Position numbers and translations under genes: made by a program | The notes under the pieces: model-generated | Database searches by the model: none | What the model was told of the DNA's origin: nothing | Seen by the model: the letters and a program-made list of their open reading frames with translations, nothing else | Part shown: positions 44,968-54,960 of the stretch, in pieces | Position numbering within the stretch: the first letter of the stretch is position 1 | How the letters are laid out: every line of letters begins with the position of its first letter | Assembly: GCA_020746875.1 (NCBI GenBank) | Contig: JAGTJL010000010.1 | Span: 1,116,001 to 1,180,000, forward strand | DNA from: Rhexocercosporidium sp. MPI-PUGE-AT-0058 | Lineage: Eukaryota; Ascomycota; Leotiomycetes; Helotiales | Direction of reading: 5' to 3' | Length of the DNA: 64,000 nt

Positions 44968-47400
44968 TCTATCGGCTCATTAAAGTGATCGAGTCGGTGA
45001 GTTTTGATGGATGGATTTGGTTGGGGTGGGATTGATGCGACCGGGAGGCTGTGAAGAACAATGGAGCGGTGTGGCAGAGTTTTCTTGAAGATGTTGGTAG
45101 CAGCGGATGCGAAGCAGATGCGAGTATTAATGAAGATATAGCGAAGTGGTTGTTATGTATGGGAGACGGTCGAGTGATATCGGACGGACAGATGAAATGG
45201 GGAGATGTTAAGGTAGGGTGAGGTGAGAAGGAGGTTGGAGCGAGCATATGAAGCAGCGGGAGGGGAAGCAGAAGAGAGAGGGAGAGGGAATGAGTGGGTG
45301 AGGCAGGAGGCGAAGGGTGCGCGCGCTTTCCCGCATTGGGCAGCCCGGCTCAGTCTACTCTGTTAGCGAACCAATGAGCATGAAGGCTGGAACGCCCATG
45401 ACGAGGATTGGGTCAAGCGGGTGGAGTGGGTGGAGAAGGTGGAGTGGGCTGGCACCTCGCGGCCTGAGGAATGAGGGATGAGCGTCCCCGAGCACATCCG
45501 ATCGATTGTTATGGGTGGTGGTGGTGCTGGTTTGAGGGATCCGGATTCTTTGTTGTGTCAACAGACCTGCAGGACAGGATATGCCCTCGACACATTATCA
45601 TGAATAACGCCGTCCTACAGTATGGATATGATGCCATGGCCAGTGCCATCCTGATAACCTCTATAGCTAGCTAACCCAAAAGCTGCACGATTGAATCGTC
45701 AGTCAGTGCAGCAAGCACCACGACGAGGTCGAGATGTGATCGATGCGCTCGCTGCTCCCTCGCTCGCTCGCTCTTTGTTCTGTGGGAACCCGCCCTCACC
45801 GAGGACGGACAGCAGGACAGCACTTGACTGACTGGACTAGATGCTGGTGGGCTGGTAGGCTGGTGGGCTGGCAACCTTCGCCACCCTCAAAAACATCTGG
45901 AACCTGGACGGGCTGGGATCAGCAACTCGCCCTCGCCCTGGCCGCTGCTGGTTGGCGCCGTCTACCGCCGAGAAGCACTCTCAAGCAAACACAGCACCAC
46001 TCCCCTCTCCCCTCCCCCCCTTCCCGCATAAAGCTGCCATCTCGGTGTCACCCTGTTGGCTGTTGTGCTCTGCCACTCTTGATTGCTTGCTTCCTGTTGG
46101 GCCCTGTAAGGGATGCATGCTGGTTGGCAGGGCTGGACAACGCTTGGATCTCAAACATCCCCCTCCCCTCTCCCCTCTCCCCAACCTTCAACCCCTCCCC
46201 TTGGCCGTGTGATTCTCCAATCTTGTCTGCTTTGCAGCGTCAGCCACCTACCCGGCAGACATCAACCGCAATCTATAAATGAACATGCATAAAGTGAAGC
46301 ATGAATTGACAGAATGAGGCGTGGGGAGTACTCGGAGCAGACAGGCGATATCAGGCGCTGTAAGCACCGACAAAAACCTAACCGTCCATCGGTCCCATCC
46401 AGTCTTCGTAGTGGGTGCGGGCATGCAGCACACCAGCGTCTGTAGCTTGCACGCCTTGACGTTCCAGAACGAGGAGCAGCCAATCAGGGTCAGCCTTTCG
46501 TCCTGTAACACGGCCACACCGCCCATTGTTCCGCTCTGCTGCAGGGAGAGAAAGTTTGTGAGTGGAAGGGTTTCTTGGAGATCAACAGAAGGCTGTGTCG
46601 ATTGTCAAGATTTGACAGTCTACAATAGGCAAACCCCGCATATGATTCCGTTGGCCTGAAATCCAGAGTACAATATGAAGAGACTATTTTTGTCTTACCT
46701 TCAATAACTTCCCATCCTTGAGGCTGCCAAAGAATAGACGACGAGCAACGAGAAACGCTCATCTAGGTCATTGGTAGCCGAGGATACTAGAGTATGTTTC
46801 AGGATTGAGCAGGCAATTGAAACTGGGCTACCGTTACTACGTTTACGTTTTGATTGCTCTCGGGTAAAGATACTATTCCTAGTGGAGGTGCATTCTAGCT
46901 TGGTAGACTTTCTGAGTGAAGACTTGTGATCAAGTTCTTCACAACTTTGACAGAAAAGCGATCTATTGAAAGCACCATTACAAATGTGTATGGAGGCTAC
47001 TTTGGGCCTGGCTATACAGTAGACATGCATCTATCAGATAACCTTGTAACGAAGCTGTAATGACTGGAAGGCTTCTATGCCACGGCTATGGAAAGTATAT
47101 CTGAGAATGACGTAAGAACGTTATTTTGATGCTAACATACTACACTTTTCATACTGAAGAAGATGTAACTTTGACGAGATACAATGCTGCTACAAGGTAC
47201 TACTAGTGAAATGTGCTCCATCGAGACAGGATGGGTAAGACGGGGAAAATGAAGGAAGATGCGTGTGAGCAACAAATAGAACTTACAATGGGGAGGCAAA
47301 ACACAGCAAGAAAGACTGTACCTAAAGGTTGCTGTCTCTTCTTGCTCTGAGAAATCACTTCTCGGATTGCTGGTCTCATGTCCACGAGGTTTGCCAGATA
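44968..47400. other. Gene-poor region
   Basis: About 2.4 kb. The first part is the promoter of the preceding gene, with purine-rich DNA near 45250-45300 and CT-rich runs near 45990-46200. Several overlapping minus-strand frames of 90-123 codons at 46248-47503 are not clearly coding, though some could be exons of the uncertain ORF at 47401-48027. No RNA gene seen. Confidence 0.5.
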
Positions 47401-48027
47401 CTACCTTCTCGCATCGATGACCCGAAATGAGCGTCCACAGTTGAGAGAAGCTAGCAAACCTGATGTCTGGGAGGCTTTGGTATGTTGGTTGGAAGTGGAA
47501 CACTCGTTTCCAAATGCCTTTCCTACCACTAGCAGTTGCCCTCTTCCCTTATAATAGTTATGCGTTATGAGCACAGCCTTATGGAACAGCCCCAGCGCCA
47601 CAGCTTGTAAAATACCATTACTGCACTCTACCAAACGGCTACTACGAGTGTGGGATTGTCCTGGCTGCAGATACAGTAGCTCCTCGTCGTAGTCTGTTGT
47701 ACATAATATCCTAATCCTCCCCCCAGATTTGTCGAAGAATAAGTGGCCCGCGCGAAGACAACGGATGCATTGGAGCTCAGTAGATAAGGCTGATGATTCG
47801 TTAGGATGACCGAAGTAAAGATGGATGACTTGAGCTGTATTGTGGTATCTGCCAGCTAACTCTGACAGTTCTGTTCGAAGAATGGTGGGGTTGAATGTCG
47901 AATTATCAAAGTCGAGTCCAGGTTCCTCGAACGATTCAAATTGTGGCTGCGGATGACTTGAAAAGCGAAATGTAGCATTAGTTGACTGTCTCGTTCCGAG
48001 ATGCATAGCAAAATCCTCATCGACCAC
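47401..48027 (-). CDS. Uncertain hypothetical ORF, possibly partial or decayed
   Basis: A 208-codon minus-strand frame with normal amino-acid composition and no low complexity. It is open upstream to about 48110 but has no ATG before the internal Met at residue 8, so the true start is missing or lies in another exon. Part of it (from about 47535) may be intron, since a GTAGGAAAG donor follows QLLVV-coding sequence and a second frame at 47132-47503 could hold the next exon (FASFSQLWTLISGHR). I recognise no domain. It could be a lineage-specific gene or a remnant. Confidence 0.3.
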   Translation of the reverse strand: MVDEDFAMHLGTRQSTNATFRFSSHPQPQFESFEEPGLDFDNSTFNPTILRTELSELAGRYHNTAQVIHLYFGHPNESSALSTELQCIRCLRAGHLFFDKSGGRIRILCTTDYDEELLYLQPGQSHTRSSRLVECSNGILQAVALGLFHKAVLITHNYYKGRGQLLVVGKAFGNECSTSNQHTKASQTSGLLASLNCGRSFRVIDARR

Positions 48028-48460
48028 GAATTCGTCGAAGCATAGACGAGGCTGACGACGGAGCAGAGAGATATCTGATGAACATAAAGTATCTCTCTTC
48101 AGAGGTCAGTCAGGGTTTTGATGGCGACTCGGCTAAGTCCCCGCTAACTAGGCTGGCTTGGCGACGGAGCCCATCCGGCCCGAGCTTGTGACGAAAGGGC
48201 CTGTGAGCTGAGGGAGAAAGGGAAAGGATCTTGAAATTCACGGACGGCCAGACCAGATTCCAATCCAATACTGACGGAGCTGGAGGAAAAGGAGGAAAAC
48301 CCACGCACATCAGCCCACAAACAACCATCCACACCTTCCATACTACAAGCACACAGAATCCAACCTCGTCTCGATGATACTATCCTGTGCGACACTTCTC
48401 AATTGCTTGCCGACTTGTCCTCCGCAATGAGCGATCACTGATAGCAACCGCGACGTCAAG
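48028..48460. other. Region upstream of the EF-hand carrier gene
   Basis: Contains the probable carrier promoter and, on the other strand, the open extension of the uncertain ORF. No recognised motif. Confidence 0.5.
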
Positions 48461-50771
48461 ATGGAGCTACCGGAGAGTCAGAATTCAAGGGATGCGCGGA
48501 TCGAGAAGCTGTGGAAGAAGCTGGATCCGCAGAGTAAAGGGGAGCTGGATCTCAATGGCCTCAAGAAGGGCTTGACCCGGATTGATCATCGTGAGTTTGC
48601 TGGCGATATACCTCCAAAGTTAACCTCTCTGACTGCGACTCCAGCTCTGAAAAATGCAAACGATATGCTCAAGGATGTTATAAAAGCTATGGATAAGAAT
48701 GGCGACGAAGTCATACAGTATGAGGGTATGTTTCCAGTAGTTGGCGGGGGTTTACAAGTGGCCTCTCTTGTGGTTATACGTCAATAACATTCGATACGCA
48801 GAATTTCGCACTTTTGTTGAGAGGACGGAGAAGGAGCTATTCACACTGTTCCATTCTATCGATCGAGATCAAGACGGCAAGCTGAACAAGGGGGAGTTGA
48901 GAATTGCTTTCAAAACTGCCGGTCTGGCAGTACCAAACTCCAAGCTTGACCAGTTCTTCAGCGAGGTCGACCAAAACCACGACGTTTGTCTTCCTCTTCT
49001 TGGAAATGATACATTACTGATCGATCTATAGGGCTATATAAGTTTCGCGGAGTGGAGGTAAGACCCCGTTTCTCACATATCTATCATCTGTCCGGCAATT
49101 ATTCTACACGTAGCGGATATAATGCAAGGTGCCAAAGCTGACGTTCTTACAGAGACTTCTTACTCTTCCTACCAACACAGAAGTCTCCTGGACTGAAGGC
49201 TGTCATGTCTTACTACTCATCTGCTGTCACGTTAAACGCCGAGGGCGATACCTCAATCAGCGAGGAGACGCTTGAAGGCCTAGGTATGGAATCACAATCT
49301 CGATTTTCGTCCCTGTCAGTCTTGTTTGGCGCCATCATCAAAATCGCGGATACTTCACCAAGAACCACTCGCAGTATACCGACCGACTCGATACCACTAC
49401 AACCAGTACCAGAACTGCAAATTCCACCAGAGACTTCTGCTACAATAACACAAACGCCGGTTGCCGACCGAACTCTACCCGCAAAACCAGAGACGAAGTC
49501 AATACGTAAAACGGCCGAAGGCAAAGGACAAGAAATTTCGGAGGATGTTGCGCCTATGGAGAAATTATTGCTGACGGACATTCTGCCCGATCCAGGCTAT
49601 TTTGCAGCAGGTGCTGTTGCGGGAGTCGTTTCCAGAACATCTACTGCCCCATTAGATCGATTGAAGGTCTATCTCATCGCCAACATCGGCCCTGCAAAAA
49701 ATTCTCTTGATGCAGTGAAGAAGGGCGATGCGGTTGGTGTGGCAAAAACGGTTGGCCGACCACTCATCGATGCCTTCAAAGAGCTATGGAAAGCTGGTGG
49801 GATGAGGAGCTTGTTTGCAGGTAACTCGACCCACGAAACGTCCCGAGGCGCAACTGACTTTCTAGGCAACGGATTGAACGTAATTAAGGTCATGCCCGAA
49901 TCAGCAATCAAGTTCGGATCCTACGAATGTGCCAAAAGAGCCTTGGCACATATGGAAGGTCATAACGACCCGCAAAACATCAACCCATATTCAAAGTTTG
50001 TAGCTGGAGGAGTTGGTGGACTTATATCACAGTTCGTCTCGCGCCCCGTTCTCGCGTCTCATACTGACAATACTTAGATTATTTGTTTATCCAATAGACA
50101 CACTAAAGTTTCGGTAAGTACCATTGCGTTTTATTTGAATTTCGACGCTTACGAGACACAGTATGCAATGTGAGACTGTTTCAGGCGGTCTTCACGGCAA
50201 CGCACTCATTATCGCTACTGCGAAGAAGATGATCCAGCAAGGCGCTGTCAAATCATCGTATCGAGGCTTGACTATGGGTCTACTTGGAATGTTCCCTTAC
50301 TCTGCAATCGACCTGGGGACTTTCGAATACCTAAAGGGACGACTTGCAAGCCGCAATGCCAGAATATTGGGATGTCACGAAGAAGACGCACTACCAGGAT
50401 CTTTTGCTACGGGCTGCATAGGAGCCTTTTCTGGAGCTTTTGGTGCAAGTATAGTGTACCCAGTCAACCTTTTACGAACGAGGCTTCAAGCCCAAGGGTA
50501 AGCTTTCCCACTCCTTCCTGCATTTTGAGGGATCGATCATTTCTTATGTGCCACCTGTGGCTTGATGGAAATGTGCTAACATTACGGCAGAACTGTCCTC
50601 CATCCTCCGACATATACAGGCATAATAGACGTCGCACAGAAGACGGTCAAAAACGAGGGATTCAAAGGACTCTTCAAGGGCATCACGCCGAATCTTCTGA
50701 AGGTAGTTCCCGCGGTCAGCATCACATACGTGGTGTACGAAAACGCCAAAAAGGCACTTCGTCTAAGATGA
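48461..50771 (+). CDS. Calcium-dependent mitochondrial ATP-Mg/Pi carrier (SCaMC/Sal1 type)
   Basis: Inner-membrane carrier exchanging ATP-Mg or ADP for phosphate under calcium control. Nine exons are 48461-48590, 48645-48725, 48802-48983, 49032-49057, 49153-49820, 49866-50031, 50078-50113, 50162-50497 and 50591-50771, giving 601 aa. The N-terminal half has four EF-hands: a degenerate first (DPQSKGELD), then [24 protein letters not shown] and DQNHDGYISFAE. A Ser/Thr/Pro-rich linker leads to three carrier repeats with signatures [14 protein letters not shown] and PVNLLRTR. Two exons are very short (26 and 36 bp). The fourth intron (GTAACT...TCTAG, 45 bp) has no stop and is in frame, so it could be misread as coding. 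One donor is GTTCGT. Confidence 0.94.
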
Positions 50772-51392
50772 AAGTCTTGTGTTTAAGCAAGCACAAATAT
50801 CATATTGCATAGCGTGGAGTTGGGACAGGACAGGATCATATTATTTGCATGAGAAGGCATTTCTTTCTTCCTTGATTCCCGGCATAGTTGTTCGGCACTA
50901 CACAAGATTGTAGTCTACTCGATCTGGTCTGAGACAGCAATATTTGCAAGAAACATGAAACATGAGTGGCATTGTATACATTCCGTCCGTCCGTTCGTTG
51001 TATACATACAGAGCGACAGATATTGGAGGGAGAAATTATGCAAGGACAAGAAGATCGAGCGGGCTCTACATAACTCCGGCGCTAGACATTTACTACTACT
51101 CGGTTGCATTGGCGTTTTTTAAGGATACCCCCAGACTTTACAGGTTATGGTTGGTTACAGGGAATAGGTCTGATTTCTATGTTTTCCTTTGTAAGCCATG
51201 GTACAGGCAGGCAGAGTGGCAGAGCCGCAGATAGGATACGTAGATACAGACAGACATACATCGAGACAGTCAGAGAACCTATTTGAGTCCATCCAATCTT
51301 CTCTCTCTAGTTTCCACACTTCGAAACATCAAATCACTATCGGTGTCGATTCAACGCTTACCTCTCACAGCCGGGAACCTCTGAGTGTGTGA
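50772..51392. other. Convergent 3' region, carrier / TilS-like gene
   Basis: 3' UTRs of both genes. Contains short repeats of CAGACAGA type near 51247-51270. No coding potential seen. Confidence 0.55.
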
Positions 51393-53467
51393 CTAGCCAG
51401 CCCACTTATCCTCCCCTACAGTCATCAACTCATCCGTCTGGATCTTCTTATACCTCACACAACACTCCACCATCCTGGAAATCTCATTATGCACTAAATA
51501 AATCCCCAGTGTTGGCAACCCTAGGACCCTCTCTCTCCCATCCTCCCGTAGCACCAGAGCAGGCAACGTCCATCTCACACTACCGGGCGCCTTCTCCTTC
51601 ACAAGTGCCACGACTCGATCACGGCGTTTCCCGAGCTCTTCTTTGAACTTCGGCCAGAGATCTTGAGACAGTGGCTTTATCTGGAGGATCGTTGACGGTG
51701 GGATTTTGTCTTTGCTTATGCCGGTTCGAGCGTGTATGCGTATCCAGTACCGGCCGTCGAAGAGCTGGAAAGCAGGCTGTTGATTATCCATACTAGGAGT
51801 ATGAGACGGTGGAAATGTAAGGATGGATTTCGCGATCTCGTTGCTGCTGAATGGCTGTCGGGATAGATACCAGGTCGGTTTCGAATCGTGTCCAGGTTCG
51901 ACTGGGAGAGTGTATTGGCTCACTCTCGCTCCTTTTGGAGCATCGCGTGGGATGTTTTGGAAATATACACCGCAGACGGTGAAGGAGCTCATTTGGGGTT
52001 CTTTTTTAGATAGCTCGGGGAAGATCCGGGCTACGGCGCCGTGAAGAGAGGAGATTGAGATGTGCTCGTGGGGCGTGACAAGCATGAGGACTTTCCTCAG
52101 TAATTCCGCTGCTGTTTGCCCTGCTTCCTCACCCAGCCATAAAGCATCCTCACGGAATTCGTCCAGGTTGGCGAATCTGACTTTCGCGGTTCCAGTTTGG
52201 AGATCTAGAGACGTGATGTGGCATTTTGGAAGCCATTGCGCTAGGACATCTTGCCGGCGCTCTTCCTGCTCTTTCATTCTTTGGGCGAGGTTGAGGAGAG
52301 CGGGCTTGCTTAGAGCTGCTGGTAGGGAATGGTGGGCTCGCATGTGTCTGATTGCGTTCCTTTTGGTGAGTGTTCGGTCTTTGTTCGTGTGGTCTTCGAA
52401 CCATTTGACGTTGTTTTCTTTACATGTTGCTATTAAGCGCTCTTTGCTGAAGCTCAGTAAAGGCCTGTAGACTCTTACGCCTCCCGTTTCGGGGATCAGC
52501 CGTGACTTCCAATTCGGGATGGTCTGTTCCTTGGTGTCTCTAAGGGGCTGGTGATCCGTTTGATACTTATCTGAAGATGCCTCTTGTAGAGGATTCGGCT
52601 TCTCCTCTACAAATCCTTCCATAGCTGGCCCGCCAAGACCTCCACTCTCGTGAACGCCATGAATACCATAACATTCAGGTATCTCAGAGTGCTCTTTGAT
52701 ACCAGTGAGACCCATCCTATGACCCTCCATCAACCTCATCATAATAGTCTCAACCTGATCATCTTCATGATGAGCTAAGAACAATGAATTGATCCCCCAT
52801 TCCCTACAAGCCTTTCCAAGTGTACGAAAACGGAACTTCCTAGCCGAGGACTCGAAGTTTGGGAGGCCTGATGTCTGAAGAAACTTCGGCCATTCCATTT
52901 TCAGGACATGACTTGGGACATCTAAAATCATCAACCACTTAGCCCTGGCTACCCTGATGAGAATGATCAGATTAGGACTTCCTCATACCTCGCTCCTCCA
53001 AACTCCTCGAAACGGCCAGCGCTTCGACATCACTCCCACTCCTAACACCATGATCCACGACGAAAGCGCGGAAGCGAATCCTGGCTTTCTCCAGAGAAAG
53101 GCCCTTTTGCATACTAGAGCACAGGAAAGCAAGAGCCATAGAATCAACTCCTCCACTGATAGCCAATCCTATTCTTATGTGTCAGTAATTTTACTACCTA
53201 AACGAATTTAAATTTAGATCGAATCAAATGAGAACTAAACAGGACAGAAGAAAACACTACTTGATCAATTCAAAGTGAAGAAGAAAGATCCCTACCAATT
53301 GTAGTTTCTCGATTGGCACCTAAAGGTGCTCGCTGCTGTAGTTTTGGCCATATCCTTGTCCACACGTTCGAGAACTCTACACCGGAAATCGGGCGAGCTG
53401 ATGCAAGCCCAGCCTTTTTGAGGAAGGCCGCTTTTCGGACGAGGTGTGTGGCGGATCCCATCTCCAT
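51393..53467 (-). CDS. tRNA(Ile)-lysidine synthase-like PP-loop protein (TilS family)
   Basis: PP-loop ATPase of the TilS/MesJ family. In bacteria TilS makes lysidine at the CAU anticodon of tRNA-Ile; a fungal copy would most plausibly act on mitochondrial tRNA. Exons in transcription order are 53467-53296, 53168-52989 and 52921-51393, giving 626 aa. The PP-loop reads LAISGGVDSMALAFL near residue 58. It is followed by RAFVVDHGVRSGSDVEA and LFLAHHEDDQVETIMMRLMEG, both family hallmarks, then VYRPLLSFSKERLIATC and a conserved WFEDHTNKDRTLTKRNAIR. The N-terminal 50 residues have Lys/Arg and few acidic residues, fitting mitochondrial targeting. The long C-terminal region is not recognised. Two ATGs, two codons apart, could each be the start. 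Confidence 0.9.
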
Positions 53468-53791
53468 TCCATGATCATTGGTATAGAACCTCGTGGTAGA
53501 AAGGAGTGTTGATATACCTAGGTAGAAATGAAGCTAGCTAGGTTGCTTGCACGGGAAGACGCGAATTGGTCGAAAAATAAACCTAGACGAGCTCCGACCT
53601 CACCGAACATCCGTCACCACTTCACCCATGGCATCCCCAAGCTCAAGCCGGCTTCGGCCTCGACTTTCCATTGAGTGCTAATAATTTCCTTTTCTTATTT
53701 CTGTCTTTCTTGATTGGATTTGGATTGAACTGAACTCAATCGAATCGAATGAACTACACATTTACATAGCTCCCTCATCGCAGCTCCAGCA
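53468..53791. promoter_or_regulatory. Divergent promoter region, TilS-like gene / PET8
   Basis: 324 bp between divergent start codons of two genes for mitochondrial proteins. Pyrimidine-rich near 53688-53712 and AATCGAATCGAATG near 53736-53750. No specific factor site is claimed. Confidence 0.6.
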
Positions 53792-54670
53792 ATGTCAACT
53801 CCAACTCCCCACCCACTCCAACCCTCCTTCACCACCGCCCTCCTCGCCGGCGCCCTCGCAGGAACAACAGTCGACCTCTCCCTCTACCCCCTCGACACCC
53901 TAAAAACGCGTCTCCAATCCTCCTCGGGCTTCCTCGCCTCGGGGGGTTTCACAGGAATATACCGCGGCGTCGGCAGCGCGATTGTAGGATCGGCTCCCGG
54001 AGCCGCGCTCTTCTTCTGCACATACGAATACACGAAGACGTTCCTGTCTGCTAGGAGACATGCGAAGTCCGTTATAGAAGGAGGGGGTGAGGAATGGACG
54101 GCGCCGATCGAGCATATGATCGCTGCGAGTTTGGGAGAGGTAGCTGCGTGTGCAGTGCGGGTTCCTACGGAAGTCATTAAGCAGCGCACGCAAGCTGGGC
54201 AGTACCCGTCGTCTTTATCGACCATTAAAGCGATCCTGTCGCAGCGGAGGGTTATTGGGCTGTCGGGTGTGTGGATGGAGTTGTATCGCGGGTGGTCGGT
54301 GACTATTATGCGCGAGGTGCCGTTTACGGTCATTCAGTTCCCGCTATGGGAGTCGATGAAGGAGTACAGGAGGAGGAAGTCGGGCAGGGAGAGTATAAGT
54401 GCGTGGGAGAGTGGGCTGTTTGGTAGTGCGGCGGGGGCGATTGCTGCGGGGACGACAACACCGCTGGATGTCTTGAAGACGAGGATGATGTTGGCGAAGG
54501 AGAAGACGGCGGTGGTGCCGTTGTTGAAGCAGATACTGAGGGATAATGGACCGAGGGCTTTCTTTGCGGGGATTGGACCAAGGATTCTGTGGATTAGTGC
54601 TGGTGGCGCTATCTTCTTGGGCTCGTATCAATGGGCATATAACTCTTTGTCTGGAGAGGGAGACTCATAA
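53792..54670 (+). CDS. PET8: Mitochondrial S-adenosylmethionine carrier (PET8/SLC25A26 type)
   Basis: Imports S-adenosylmethionine into the mitochondrial matrix in exchange for S-adenosylhomocysteine. Intronless, 292 aa, the usual size. Three carrier repeats carry the signatures PLDTLKTRLQ (about residue 33), PTEVIKQRTQ (about 126) and PLDVLKTRMM (about 228). Typical SAM-carrier features are ALLAGALAGTTVDLSLYPLD at the start, YRGVGSAIVGSAPGAALFF after repeat-one helix 1, and GWSVTIMREVPFTVIQFPLWE in repeat two. The C-terminal half is GC-rich, and the antisense strand contains long chance frames. Confidence 0.95.
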   Translation: MSTPTPHPLQPSFTTALLAGALAGTTVDLSLYPLDTLKTRLQSSSGFLASGGFTGIYRGVGSAIVGSAPGAALFFCTYEYTKTFLSARRHAKSVIEGGGEEWTAPIEHMIAASLGEVAACAVRVPTEVIKQRTQAGQYPSSLSTIKAILSQRRVIGLSGVWMELYRGWSVTIMREVPFTVIQFPLWESMKEYRRRKSGRESISAWESGLFGSAAGAIAAGTTTPLDVLKTRMMLAKEKTAVVPLLKQILRDNGPRAFFAGIGPRILWISAGGAIFLGSYQWAYNSLSGEGDS

Positions 54671-54960
54671 TGAATGGGAGGAGTTCTTCATGCATATAGA
54701 TGGCGTCTGGGATAGATGGAGATACCCACCTCACTGTCTGTTTAGTTGTATAATTCCATGTAAAATATCTGTTCATGAACTTGACACCATTAATTTCGAG
54801 CTTCTGGAATATGGTTCAAGCTGTTCAAAGGTCACCGCATTCTATTAGAACAGCCAAAACTAGACTAGTGAAAGGGACTATCGAACAGGAACCCAAAAGG
54901 TAAGAAGTATATGCAATATTAGGCTACCCAAATACGCGGGAGCTATCCTTTTCGAATGTA

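Noticed and set aside
45743..46282. 179-codon plus-strand frame
   Set aside because: Composition is driven by CT-rich low-complexity DNA, and the frame overlaps others in different phases.
49821..49865. 15-residue insertion in the carrier protein if 49821-49865 is read as coding
   Set aside because: The segment has GT and AG ends, and removing it gives the conserved [14 protein letters not shown], so it is an intron.
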